A stretch of 64,000 bases of DNA from Ophioderma brevispina (GCA_023653785.1 JAMKCH010002923.1:20560-84559), one strand, 5' to 3'; positions 1-11,065 are shown, numbered from the stretch's first letter. Numbers and translations are program-made. Notes: generated from the sequence alone by a model not told the origin.

Positions 1-1122
1 CTGCTAGCCGCCGTTGTAGAAACTAATATTGAATGTCACCATTGTTTAGAGGCACCGAGCAAGCCTTTTTCTTTCGAGAAAGAAAGGCGCCTTTAAGAAG
101 CAGAAGATTTTCTTCTTGCTCACTCTTCTCAAATGGCGCTTCATAGAAAAGAGTACGTTTGGCTCGCTTTCAAAGAGAGACGTCTCCAGTGCCCATTTGG
201 TACCAAAACAATCAGGAAAGACTGGCTTCATCAGTTTTTCTTTTTTGAAGAGAACTCTCAGTTTTGCATTGCAGCGAATCGGATAGCGTACTTCCATTCT
301 GAAGTCACTCCGTCCATCTAAATAAGCAGGAGCTTTTCCTCACGCAAGGCAGCGAATCTTTTTCATTCTTTTCATTTGGATGTTTTCACAACATTTTCCG
401 ATATCCATTTCACAATATCTGTGTAGTACCTGCATCTCCTCGACCCAACGCAGTCTATTGGAAATCCTAACTTCCACACTGGCCGGTTTTGTATCTAACA
501 CTCCAGAAGAACGAACTGTCAGTCTTTCCTTTTTGCGAAGTTTTTCGACTGCTAAAGAGCAGCCGATTGACGGTCGCCATCACGAATACACACTTCTTTT
601 TCAATTGGATTTCATTGCTGAGTCAGTGACTCGATTCTACACAGTGGATCTAACGTTCCATACATATAATCGCCTCGATCCAATTGCTTATATCACTACA
701 GAAACCAGATTCTGAATCAAGTAAGTGTTCTAACTCGGCAAGACGCTGAAACCCGTGCATGTCATCTCGGTCCTAAATACCCCTCCCCTTTCGATTATCA
801 TAAAAATGACGTTCACCTGGCGTTTTTGCATACCACACTGCGAAAAGAGACCGAGCCACCTGTATTGCATCTTTGGCGACATAAATACACACATGCTTCG
901 TTCGTTTGACTTACACGACAAAACCCCTTCACTTGATCTCGTATCTGATGTAAGCTCTGGATACCTACGGATTGGTCCCGTGCAATTCCTGTGGGTTTCT
1001 ATTATAAAAATTCGAAAGAACGTGCGTTTGTCGTGGGACTGATGAAAGTTCGTAATGTTAGTTCGGGAGACATTTTCATATGTCTTGTTTTGTATCGTCC
1101 AACTAAATCGTACAGAAAACAA
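1..1122. repeat. Diverged segment related to 14.17-15.27 kb (copy 1)
   Basis: A stretch near 660-760 aligns by eye with 14720-14815. Both carry TATATCACTACA followed by AAACC, a 'CGATCCA-TTGCTTATATC/CGATCCAGTTACTTATATC' core, and a downstream GAAACCCGTGC. On the minus strand both can be read through the same peptide stretch (SGFCSDISNWIE), after which both copies run into stops or frameshifts. Open stretches occur on both strands (for example 380-715 plus and 730-1122 minus), so the coding strand is not settled. It could be a decayed paralogous gene segment or a low-copy transposon. I do not recognise the protein. Confidence 0.45.
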
Positions 1123-1856
1123 TGACTGGTTATTTTACTCTTCCCTTCAGGTGGTAACTAAAACTGTGTGTGGACTTCCCCCTTTTTCCTTGGTAAACCA
1201 TAAGCGATGCATCTATGGGTTGTCTGTCGCCGATGGCTATAGACGATCCCCCACTATGATTTGGCAATTAATAGTGTTAATATGTGACTGACTGCTTGTT
1301 TGGTATTATCGCGGCAAATCCCTGTTTTCACAAAATCATGAGCACTAGCGATCTGATCCAAAACACATCTGTAACTATGCACCGATTAAATCTATACCCT
1401 TTTTCATTTATCTTACTGTGGGTTCTTACAACCTATTTATGGAACATTACATTTTTGGCATACTTTATTTTGTGTCTAATGTTTTTGAAAAAATATCACT
1501 TTCTATGACTCCTATTTAACACATCCTGCAAGGGGTTTTATGTTATTCATATTATTCTATTGGTCACAGCCAAATGTACTAATGTCAAGCCGATCGGGGC
1601 AATCAATATCATTTTCCACCAAAACAATCCTCGTCGCAACTGGCATATAATATTTAAAGTGCCCCCCCCGATTACACGAATTTTTGTCTCTGTTTGTGTA
1701 AGAGGTCATCACCAACATTTGATTCCGACATACCATTTTCTGTGAGCAGTAATTGTGTGTGAATTACAAGCTACCCCATCTAGCTCCCCACTAGTATTTT
1801 TCCTCCGGTTACTTCCCTATTTTAAGCTTATACAGCGTCAAAAATGGAAAAGAATG
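1123..1856. other. No recognisable feature
   Basis: AT-rich DNA. The short open frames here lack splice-site context or recognisable motifs. Nothing further seen. Confidence 0.5.
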
Positions 1857-2075
1857 GTGGGTGGCCGAGCGGGTCTGAACTATCAGGCATGACTACTGCT
1901 GACTATCAGCAGAGTATAAATCGATAGTGTGGAACTGGTTCGAGTCCCGAGAGCTGGAAGACGGTTCCACTAACTGGCGAGTCTAGTGATGTCCTCTCCT
2001 AATTGGGAATCGTCAGATGGATGTGCACCCAGCTCGAAGGGTGGAAATATTCGATATAAGATTTTAGCTCTTAGA
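1857..2075 (+). mobile_element. tRNA-derived SINE
   Basis: A Pol III A box (TGGCCGAGCGG, 1862-1872) and B box (GGTTCGAGTCC, 1937-1947) are spaced as in a tRNA with a long variable arm (Leu/Ser type). The head does not end in a clean acceptor stem and is followed by about 120 bp of unrelated body. This is the layout of a tRNA-headed SINE rather than a functional tRNA gene. It abuts the foldback element that begins near 2081. Confidence 0.6.
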
Positions 2076-2080
2076 ACTAA

Positions 2081-2968
2081 CCCAATATTGTTTTGAGGGT
2101 GTTGCAAAATTTGGTTCCGTGGCATTTTTGAAAATCCATATGTCCTGATACCATGTTTAAAATAATAAAAACTCTCTTAAGTTTTCTGAGAGAGACACAA
2201 TTTTGGCGACAACTCTAAATATCTGCTTGTACTAATCTGTATATAGTAGGTGTATCACCAAATTTATTATTTAAAGGTCTAAAGTAATAAGGATGTATTT
2301 GACATTAGACACAATCCTATCCAGCATTTTTTGTTTTCGTTACATCAAAAAAGTTATAATGATAGCCAATACTCCTGCCTTTTTAACTTCTTAAAACCTA
2401 TCATTATATAATATCTGCATTTATTAGTTATAATATCCAAAACTCAAGTTTAAAGGTTAAATTAATTATGATATATAATGTCTTTGAAGCACTTACAAAC
2501 TCCTATCTGGTATTTTTATTTTTGACAACATACTTAAAATTCCAAATGACAGCCATATGATTATCAGTATTATGACATATGTTAAGTTTTTTTAATGATC
2601 TTAAAATGCCGCCCATATATAATTTTTAATTTGTAAAGCATGTACTCTATACCAGAAATGTTCGATATAGTTTCTTCTACTGGGTAAAAAGCCCAAAATA
2701 TGTCCTCTATCCGCAATACTTGAGAATTTATGGTCGATTTAATGATTTCAAGCTTACGTTGGATTCTGGCGGCATATTGGATTTGGATGGTAATCATGGT
2801 ATGTTATGATCAAGTGGCCTGTTCATTAGATTCATCGTGCTTGAAAACCTGGGTATAGAGCACAAAATATGACCCTTTTAATGAATTTTAGAGTGGTGCA
2901 GTCAGTCATATTGGCGTTCTAGAAAATGCCACTGAACACAATTTTGCACACCCTCCAGAATTATTGGC
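2081..2968. repeat. Foldback element FB-C (long inverted repeat)
   Basis: The left end (2081-2146) is the diverged reverse complement of 2905-2968. Reading inward, both ends show CCAATA, GAGGGTGT, GCAAAATT, GTGGCATTTT and CCATATG/CCAATATG in the same order. The 760-bp interior is AT-rich with no coding frame. The two long imperfect arms suggest a non-autonomous foldback or MITE-type DNA element. Confidence 0.55.
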
Positions 2969-3760
2969 TTAGGTATTTCCCCCCTCCCCCCCCCTAATAA
3001 ACTAAAATCTGTCAACAGAATCTGTGTACTTATCCGTTTTCCCCCTGCGCTCATAAATTTCCTAATCAATTACCTACTAATTAAGTATACACCCTATCTC
3101 ATCGCCTATCCAGTAGCATCGTCTACAAGGTCACGGTTTATTCGTGATTTGTCATGGTAACCTAAGACATCTATCATGGAACTCACACGCCGCGGGGCAC
3201 TCAATTTTCAGGTATGGGATGTGATGTGGGGCCCTGATTTCCGAACTTGGGGGGGATTGGGAACTGATTTTGTGTCCGAATTTTTGAGAAACATGTTAGG
3301 GCCTGGGATCTTGAAATATGTCGGCTAAAATCAGGCTTCTGAGGCAAACATTTCTGAAAAGTGACCTTATAACCTTTATGCTTCACTGGGGGTCTTGGGA
3401 ACTGCTGGAGAGACCGAATTGGGAATTTTAAAGGCCGCCATAACACCGTACTCTTTCCCTGTCATTGCCTGCCCCCCCCCCCGCTCACAGGTTTTTCTTC
3501 CAACCGGGTTTCTTGGTCATGCTCAATAGTTCCTATATGTTGGGGGGAATTGCAATGACATTGCGCGACAGTGGTGAATATGGAATTTTTCATCGCTCCC
3601 ACCTATTGCATAGAAGTGTGCAGGTATCCATGCAATGAGTGTCCGACTTCTCATGGTTCGGCAGCATTTTCAGCTGTTTGGTCCAGTGTATCATGAGGAC
3701 ATGCATTCTGAACACGTAAAAAGTTACAGACCTTATCGAATAGGTACAGGATCCAGATTT
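2969..3760. other. No recognisable feature; poly-C tracts
   Basis: Two C-runs lie near 2981-2994 and 3471-3482, in otherwise unstructured AT-rich DNA. No gene or repeat could be supported. Confidence 0.5.
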
Positions 3761-3770
3761 ATTAAATATT

Positions 3771-4322
3771 TTGCAGATGAGCAAAATACAAGTTTCTAAT
3801 GATACCAGAAAATGGCTCAATGGCGTGAAAGGTGTGGTCGAGGCTGAGGATCGGGTGTGCCCCTTTGACTGGAATCACTTTTCTTTCTACACCAAGCACT
3901 GCCGGTTTGGGTTGGGTGCACGCTGGGTAAATTCCCATTTTTACTACGACAACAATCAAGAGTCAGAAAACTTCAGAAACACGTTTAATATATTACCCAG
4001 TTTATATCAAACCTTATTGCATCTGCTTATATTGCAAGCTAATCTATCATGTCTATGGAATAAGAAAATAAGACTACAACTTTCAACGTCATTTTCGACA
4101 TTGTCCAGCACTTTTCCAGCTGAGATACCCCTCAATCTGTCACGCCCTGAAAGTACTGATCTATTTTTTAATCCTGACCATTGGAAACGATTGAAAAAAA
4201 GAAGAAATTTACACCATATATTGGCTATTGGCAGTTTAATAGACAAACGCGTCGTTTCATGTTTTTGTATTTGCCTAACCATGTCGTTAGTTAATGTTTC
4301 CTTTTCAATTGTGTTTTGTTAA
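3771..4322 (+). CDS. Unrecognised open frame, 183 codons
   Basis: This is the longest open frame in the window that is not low-complexity. It follows a plausible splice acceptor (a T-rich tract ending in TTTTGCAG at about 3775). An in-frame AAAG/GTGTGG donor-like site lies near 3830, so only the first part might be an exon. The N-terminal third reads like ordinary protein. The C-terminal part is hydrophobic and low in information, and the minus strand is also open over part of it. I recognise no domain. Chance or a decayed element is as likely as a gene. Confidence 0.2.
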   Translation: MQMSKIQVSNDTRKWLNGVKGVVEAEDRVCPFDWNHFSFYTKHCRFGLGARWVNSHFYYDNNQESENFRNTFNILPSLYQTLLHLLILQANLSCLWNKKIRLQLSTSFSTLSSTFPAEIPLNLSRPESTDLFFNPDHWKRLKKRRNLHHILAIGSLIDKRVVSCFCICLTMSLVNVSFSIVFC

Positions 4323-4349
4323 CTGGTATTAGTGGGTTGGAAAATTCTG

Positions 4350-5185
4350 TTCAGACACAGTGAGCTTCGCATTGTTGAGACTAAATTCAAATAATTTTTG
4401 GCGCCAAAAATTAAGCATACGATGATTTGTCTTTAGTTGAAGGCACCTGGAAACGATTGTGATGTTCAGAAAGACAATATACCAACCTGGCACAAAAAGT
4501 ATCTCGGCATGTTTTTCGATCAGTATTGTGCCAAAGTCAGGCCATTTTGAAATTGTGCAGGTATCGGGTCGAAATTATTTTTAATTGTTTTAGGCCTTGC
4601 TCTTTCATTTATACCTGGCTTGTAAAAAAGTGTGCAGAACTGGCTGAGATAGAACGCCCTAAAGACGCAAAACCCCCAAACCAAAATTGCAGTTTTTTGA
4701 TTTTTCAATGGCTTGCAGTTTACTAGGGACACGAACACATATCACAATCAAGTATTGCAGTAGGCTTTCTCGTTCATTCAGTCGGAAAACCGCTTGGTGT
4801 ACAATCATACTACACGTAATTATAATGTGGTATACCACACAGTGACCATTGCACAATCCAAAAACTTCACCTTTTGGTTTGGGGGGTTTGCGTCCCCGTT
4901 CGGGCTGTTCCATCGTCAGCCATTTAAGCACGCTGTTTTACAACGAGGGTTGTTAATGAACGAGGCAAGCACCTAGGCAACAACATGTACATTTCGAAAA
5001 TTTTCAAAATGGTCTGGACTTTGGCACAATACTGAGTCGAAAAACATGCGAGATACTGTTTTGTGCCAGGTGTCTTTTGATGGTAGGATAAAATATAAAA
5101 AACAGAAACCACTATTTTTCTGTAGAAGCCACCATTTTGGACTATAATGACACCTCCTAGAGTTGAAGTTCACTGGACAATAATC
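4350..5185. repeat. Foldback element FB-A (long inverted repeat)
   Basis: The two halves are reverse complements of each other. CCTGGCACAAAAAGTATCTC and CATGTTTTTCGATCAGTATT at 4485-4530 recur, complemented, at 5040-5072. The inner AAACCCCCAAACCAAAA block (4669-4687) recurs complemented near 4871-4888. Each arm is about 330-400 bp, separated by about 100 bp. There is no transposase or coding frame. Single-stranded, this would fold into one long hairpin. Confidence 0.75.
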
Positions 5186-5851
5186 AGTGTCTGCAAAATG
5201 TTTATCATAATTCTTGAGCCATTTTGAGATATGGAGGAGGGGGGTAAATTAACATGGCCAGGGGTCAAATTTGTAAACGTTGTTCATACCGGATTAAAAG
5301 GTGTATATGCATTTTCATCTGGTTCTAAAGTTCGCCGCCTTTTCTACAGTTTTTAGACCCGCTCCCGTTTGAGCATGCCCAGCTTGAGATCCTCACTTTG
5401 GTTGTCGAAACTTCCCATTCTTTATTTTTTCTCAGCTTTACAACTCGAAATTTGGCCAGAAATTTCAAATTCGAGGACCATACAATTGTCATAATTCAGT
5501 CCCAAAGACCGCTTTTGCAGAAATTTCAGTTTTAAAAACCCCAAGCTTGTTGACGTTTTTTTTCGCGCCGCACATCCCCTCTTCTAACACAACATGTTTG
5601 AATTTACAATCGCACCATGAGCTGTAAATTTTCATTTCCTTTCTCCGCATTGGCCTAAGTCTTCAAAACTAACTTGCCTTTACATCATATCTTTCTGAGA
5701 TCCATCCTTCAGCATTCTTTTAGCTACTCGTAACAAACCATGTGTGACTTTATCGGTTGCAATAAATTGAGTATAATTTTTTTATTTATAGACGACAAAA
5801 TAGCAATTCACGTAAACGTTATATTATCGTAGCTTTCTCTCCACTGTGCTT
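5186..5851. other. 3' flank of the death-domain gene
   Basis: AT-rich DNA downstream of the minus-strand stop codon at 5852-5854. On the minus strand this would contain the 3' untranslated region. AATAAA-like strings occur on the plus strand but no clear minus-strand polyadenylation signal could be fixed. No other gene seen. Confidence 0.4.
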
Positions 5852-5964
5852 TCAAGCATCCACGAGATTTCCAATAGTGTCGTGACGTGCCCAACGGTTA
5901 ATCTTTTCATATACTAAAAGCATGTGAAAATTCTCTCTTTCAACTTCTTTACATGTTCGTCCAA
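5852..5964 (-). CDS. Terminal exon: second half of a Death domain
   Basis: This is the last coding exon of the minus-strand gene. On the minus strand a strong acceptor, a pyrimidine-rich run ending TTATATTCCAG, precedes the exon. The first two bases complete a Val codon with the G left by the exon at 6202-6296. The frame then encodes 37 residues with the Death-domain helix 4-5 signature: ENFHMLLVYEKINRW, then a short acidic turn, then DTIGNLVDA and a TGA stop. Death domains are adaptor modules that pair with other Death domains in apoptotic and NF-kappaB signalling (established family knowledge). The stop falls where helix 6 normally continues. Past the TGA another frame reads on in a helix-like way, so a one-base loss cannot be excluded. 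Confidence 0.72.
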
Positions 5965-6201
5965 CTGGAATATAAGAAATAGAAGTGAGTTAATGTGAGA
6001 TACAATGTTAGGCCTATATACAGGTACCGAGGAAATTAAAAGTTTGGTCAGATACATGATGTATTATATGAAATTTAACACTCTAATCAACTAAACCTAA
6101 CTTGTGTCTACCAACACTAATAAAAGTGTCCATTCGCATATCTTGTCCCAATTTTTTATTTGATATTTTCATAAACGTATCATATGAATGAAAAACATTA
6201 C

Positions 6202-6296
6202 CTTCTCCAATAGATTTTCCATCAAGGCCCAACTCAAAAGACAGTGCTTTCCAATTACCACCAAGTTTTGCTTGCAAGGGTTCGATAAATCTTTTT
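6202..6296 (-). CDS. Exon: first half of a Death domain
   Basis: A 95-nt exon on the minus strand with donor GAAG/GTAATG. The frame contains LGGNWKALSFELGLDGKSIG, which fits Death-domain helices 1-3: a helix-1 Leu-Gly followed by the near-invariant Trp-x-x-Leu, then an Ala/Ser-x-x-Leu-Gly-Leu helix and the I-G/E turn. Its last base joins the exon at 5852-5964 in frame, and the spliced product is a continuous Death domain of about 70 residues. The acceptor (GTGACAG) has a weak pyrimidine tract, so the 5' edge is less certain than the 3' edge. An in-frame TAA just upstream shows that the open frame cannot extend much further without splicing. Confidence 0.68.
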
Positions 6297-6744
6297 CTGT
6301 CACTATCTTGTTAGGGTTTCTGGGTTGGGATTCTGGACGATCAGAATGCTTCGGGGATCGACGTGTGTTTTCGTGGGTCTGCCATGTCCTATTAAATGTA
6401 ACGAAAATTACAGGTGTTTCTGTGTTAGGGTTCCATCGTCAAAACAGTAATCATATCAATGCCTCGTTCCCGATGATATGAGCACTCGAACTTTTAAATG
6501 ACTGTATAGCGAACAATGGCGAATTTTAAGTAGTTTATAGTTTGCGGACACTGGTATCACGTGCCCGTTGCCTACATTGTAACCTGTGTTAAATTCGCTA
6601 CATAATCCACTGTGGTGAACCTGTTTAAAATTGTGGCGTGTTTAAAAAGAGGGTGTTTAAAGTGCTTGTGTGTGTGGTAGTTTTAAACCAACGTTTTTTT
6701 CAGTTTGTTGTTGTATAAACATGTTGTCTTGAGAACAAGTTGTA

Positions 6745-6990
6745 TCAGTTTGTAAAACACAATATATTGCAAACAACTCGCAATCTTTAACCAACTGCTG
6801 TTTACCCTGGCATCGCTCAACCTTGTTGAAAAGTCAATTAAACACTTCTTAACAATGTGGAAACAACTGATGCTTAAACTTTAACAAGTTGTTGTAATTT
6901 TTAAACAAGTGCTTAATTTAAACAAGGTGATCGATGCCAGGGTACACAGTGTTTGTTTAAAATTTTAACAACTTGATTACTTTGTTCTAA
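6745..6990. repeat. Foldback element FB-D
   Basis: TACCCTGGCATCGCTCAACC (6803-6822) recurs as its diverged reverse complement (AAGGTGATCGATGCCAGGGTA) at 6925-6944. The flanking GTTTAAA- and AACAAGTTGTT-type sequence continues the match to about 6750 and 6987. Arms are about 105 bp with a 25-bp spacer. It sits in an intron of the death-domain gene. Confidence 0.6.
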
Positions 6991-7185
6991 CAGTGTATTA
7001 TTCAAGGGGTATTTCGTGATCTAAAACATGTCCCCTAAAAGAAAACCGAAAATCTTTCCCCGCTCTTCTGAGGCGTCCCTTGAATTTAATTATGCATATA
7101 GCAATATTGGGTTCTGCCTGGCAAATGCCGAATGTTATAAATAAAATAAAACCTGGTAGATTAATGTATCATTACGTTTCTCACA

Positions 7186-7360
7186 ACACGCCCCGTGGGG
7201 CTAGTGGGTTGGGGCGTCTATCTTATACCTAGAATATAAGGTCGCTGGTTCGAATACGGTTGGAACACTGTTTTTTCTTCAGAGCTTCCGTGAGCTGGCT
7301 TCTCTGAGCCCGGAGGGCATTGTGGAAAGGGATAAAGAAATCTAATTTTTCTACCACCCA
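7186..7360 (+). mobile_element. tRNA-derived SINE
   Basis: A tRNA-like head with an A-box region GGGGCTAGTGGGTTGG (7197-7212) and a B box GGTTCGAATAC (7247-7257). A body of about 100 bp follows and ends in an A-rich tail (AAGGGATAAAGAAATC). It is antisense to the death-domain gene and lies within its intron. Confidence 0.6.
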
Positions 7361-7369
7361 AATTTCAAT

Positions 7370-7930
7370 ATACCATCTGAACCATTGACCGAATATAGTA
7401 TGTTAAATTTTGCAGGGATTAAATCGGTTCTGATGAAATTAAAGATTTTGTAATGTCTGTCCATTAGCGAACAAATGCTTATAACCCAAATACAGGCTCA
7501 GAATGTTAGCCTGGTCCGGATTTCTATAACCTAGGAATGTTGGTAATCATTTTTGTTAAAATGGGCAAACAAGCTATATTAGGATAATATGCAGGTGGAA
7601 TCAAAGCACCTCAAATGACTACACTAATTATGATGAGTTTGACCAAATACAAAAAATGCAACAAACCCATTTGTGTAGTCATATGAAACCAACAAACTTG
7701 ACACGTTTTTGAAGGCATAGGACTATTCCAAAATGTTATATACCCCCAGTACTGACCTTGAACTATTTTCTATGTAGCTATTAAACTAATTTGTATATTG
7801 GGACAAACTACCTTGGTGACATACAAAACTATCGACATCCATTCTACCGCAAATTTTGAGCCTTCAAATCACCCCCTCATGAAAACCTGCATACCTACTA
7901 TATTTTGTCAGACCCTCATAATTGAATGTG
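7370..7930. repeat. Foldback element, FB-B-like, diverged
   Basis: The right half (about 7735-7910) repeats the order of motifs seen in FB-B right arms: ACCCCCAGTACTGACCTTGAA, ATAGCTATTAAACTA, GGGACAAACTA, and CACCCCCTCATGAAAACCTGC. The left half (GAATATAGTATG, TTTTGCAGGGATTAAAT near 7392-7426) is its weak reverse complement. More decayed than the other copies. Confidence 0.4.
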
Positions 7931-8462
7931 GCCAAGAAGAAGTTTGAAATTTTAGCACCCTCACCTATCCTAAAAAAACGTGTTTTGCCACCAATTAACA
8001 CGAAATGACGATACCATTATTTTTATATTGAATAACAAATATTGAAATCTCTGACAGATTATCAAATGAATATTTTTATTGTTTTTGGAAGGATTCTACT
8101 ATCTTTGAATAAAAAGGTATGCCTAATATCCCAAATGCCCACAATGCTTAATTTACTGATTACATTTTACTAACAATGGTCCATTTTCTTTAGATGCTAA
8201 GTTGAAAAAACAAGTCCATCAGGTAAAAATAATTATTAATACCTAAAGGAACAATGATAAAGGATAAATCTCGTCCATAGAGCAAAATGAGGTCCACTCC
8301 CAGTAGGTGTGAAAAAAAGCATTCTTTTTAACAGTTGCCCAGAAATTCCCTTTTATGATAAACCATTATGTAACTAAATTACGCTTTATCTCCGCTTGTT
8401 AGAACTATAACTCGGCTATACGGCATAACATAATCGACTATAACTACAATGAAATACTGTAC

Positions 8463-8587
8463 CAACAATACAGGTGTTGTTATTCGCCGTATCCATTATC
8501 TGTCCTTCTAGCTGTGCCACCTGATTTTCCAGTCCAGTAATCTTCTCAAGCAGTTCTTTATTTTCGACTGTTAAGTTTCGCACTTTC
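8463..8587 (-). CDS. Exon: leucine-zipper coiled coil
   Basis: Minus-strand frame entered from an acceptor (TCCTGAAG) at 8588. It encodes VRNLTVENKELLEKITGLEN followed by QVAQLEGQIMD. Leucines fall at four successive heptad positions (NL, KEL, TGL, AQL), and the intervening residues are charged or Asn/Gln, as in a leucine zipper. The candidate donor is GTTG/GTACAG at 8461-8462. The first base completes an Arg codon with the AG left by the exon at 12980-13059, so the two exons join into one continuous helix. No basic DNA-binding region is visible, so I call it a coiled coil rather than a bZIP. It cannot join directly to 6202-6296 in phase, so at least one exon between them is unidentified. Confidence 0.5.
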
Positions 8588-9399
8588 CTTCAGGATTTAG
8601 ATAAAATTAGGATTGAAAGATTTAAAAAAATCACGTCGGCTTATTCACTCGCATAATTTGCTGTTGTATTACGTAGACCTAACAGTAATGCTTCTCGATT
8701 ATTGTAATACCAGATTTCATCACCCTTTAGAGTTTTGGGCAAGTACCCAAAGTCATTGGATCTCGTTTCAAATAGCTAACAAAGGGTTTCAATTGTAATC
8801 ACTATTGATATATGTACCCTAACCGTACAAAAATGGCCTTGGGCAAATACTGCTCTTTAAATGCATTCACATAAAGGAGAGGTAGTTCAGACAGCACTGG
8901 AATCTAGTAGAACATGTTAGAGTCGTCATCCAAGTAACTGCCAGAGACATTTTCTCCTTGGAGTGTGGAAGGGGCAAAGTAACTTTCTAAGAGGGGAAAT
9001 AAAGAAATCTGCGCAAAATTATGTAATTCTTTGCTTGCTTCTCGTACATTTAAGCATTGCATGAACAGAGCTCTATAATATAATAAGGCTTATAGGCATT
9101 GTTTTTTCCACTACATCTCCATGTTGCTATAACAAGAAATAATTGAAGGGGAAAGAGTACACTATATGGATATATGCCGAGGCTATTATTCAATAGTTAC
9201 GCTAGTTACATGTGGAAAATAACTTAAAATGTACAGACCTATTTTAGAGGAAATAGATCTTGTCTACTCACTTTGAACTTTCTTCCAGACTTGATTGACT
9301 TATCTTTAACTTTTGCCTGGATAAATATGGAATGGTATAAATTACACAAAAAGAGCTTGATCTTCATTAAGGATTCTTCTCGTTGTATAGATGGGGAAA

Positions 9400-10175
9400 T
9401 TTATGTTTTGACCAAATACAATTTGCAACAATAACTGCTTTTTGTAGTATTTGATAGCAGGAATAACATAGTAAAAATCGAAGGAAATCTCTACGATGTA
9501 AAGTGTAGAAATAGGGGGCGAAAAGTTTGTACAGGGGTTAATATTAAATGTTTTCAAATGAAGTATTCAGTTATTGCTATGCATCAAAAGGTATAGTTTC
9601 TCTATGTATGACTTATAGTTTTGATACAATGGAATGCTAATAATTCAAGGTCGGCCTGGTGTAAATTTGCAAAATGGTCTGATTATGTTAAAATTGGTCT
9701 CAAATTGTTTAGGGCATCACAATCAATAAGAAAATATAAACTGAATCTGTGTTTGAAAGTTCAATATGTGACTTTCAGACCTTTGGCTTGTAACCTTCTA
9801 TAGGTCAAATACAGCCCGGCTATACTCTGCATTCTAATTAAATGTCACAGAGAATGTATCTCATATGTATGTTATTGTGTACAATTAGATGAACAATTTG
9901 CTACCATTTTTAAAACAATCCAATGGATTTGAAATTTTACCCCATCCTCTTTTTAAATCGTTGTGAACATTTTGGTGTACTTTCTAACACATTCTGACCC
10001 TTTTCATATTTTGACCCTGTGAAAACGTTGCCCCCTATTCTACTGATTTCCAGATGCTTTCCAGATTTTCTTAGATTTTTAGTATGTTATTCGAAATGTC
10101 AAATAATATCAAATTATGTCTTAAAACCTTTTGTTGCAATAATTTTGGTGGCCATGGGGTTTATTTTCATAAATT
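9400..10175. repeat. Foldback element FB-B, copy 1
   Basis: The left arm reads AATAACATAGTAAAAATCGA, then ATAGGGGGCGAAAAGTTTGT, then ACAGGGG. The right arm (about 9990-10130) is the reverse complement of that series, with GACCCTGTGAAAACGTTGCC, CCCTATTCTAC and AGTATGTTATT. The same 0.75-kb unit, in the same internal order, occurs at 10.43-11.06 kb and 37.25-38.1 kb. No coding frame. Confidence 0.7.
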
Positions 10176-10429
10176 AACCCATCTATATGATTCTTAAATT
10201 CAAATAAAGTTACTAGTATCTACCTTTGTCTTGTATTTGCCATTGTTTTTGAAACTGCAAAATGATTTCGACGATGTCGTAGAACATTTTGAAAGTAGAA
10301 TGTTCAGGCACGTCCATGCATGAAAGAGCCTCTTAGTCCAGTATTATAGCAATGTGACCTTAGAAACTTCTATAAAAGTAATTTCGTCACATTTGCTGGT
10401 AAGGTTCACTGTTTTAACTGTTACAGAAT

Positions 10430-11065
10430 AATATATCATAAGTATTAAAATATACGGAGGGGACATAATACAAAAAAGAGGCAAAGTTTACACAGGATTA
10501 AAAATTTAAAATCAATCGTTTAGAAGACATAACAAGTTATTCATTAAGTCCAGATAAAAATGCATAGTTTTCTTATCTCTATTAGTTTTAGTATTGTAAT
10601 GCTCATAACTGTTCAAGTCATGGTGGCAATTTTTCTTTTTAAGATGCTCCGATTTGATGAAAAATTAATTTAAAATTGTTTGTTCTAATTATTATAACAG
10701 TACATTTCCATTTAAACTACATGTTTGAAACTCTTAGAGCTTTATGATCCGTAACCCCTAGGCCATAATGATATGGAAACTCAATGTCAAAATATAGTGC
10801 ACCCATATATTTTCGGTTCCTACAACAAAACCAAATCATTTGGCAGCATTTTGAAAAGGACCTTTTTACCTTCGTTAGGACTTGTGAATAAGTCATTTTA
10901 TAACGCTTGTATAAATATTTCCCCTTGTTACAACACAGCTACCCCTCTTGGGATTCTGTTAGATATTTGATGTTATTCGGTGATAACTTTCTTAGTGTAT
11001 ATATGACAGAAATCGCTTTTGTTACAACTATTTTGAAACCAGGACAAAATATATCCTGTATTTCA
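10430..11065. repeat. Foldback element FB-B, copy 3 (diverged)
   Basis: Shares with 37350-37570 the run GGAGGGGACATAATAC, AAAGTTTACACAGGATTAAAA, ATAGTTTTCTTATCT, AGTTTTAGTA, GCTCATAACTGTTCAAG and TGCTCCGATTTGAT. It then shares the central CGGTTCCTACAAC / CATTTGGCAGCATTTT block with the FB-B spacer. The right arm is poorly preserved. Confidence 0.5.

Noticed and set aside
8194..8222. 29-nt plus-strand micro-exon with excellent acceptor (CTTTAG) and donor (CAG/GTAAAA)
   Set aside because: Opposite strand to the Death-domain gene, no partner exon on the plus strand; splice-like signals of this strength occur by chance in AT-rich DNA.
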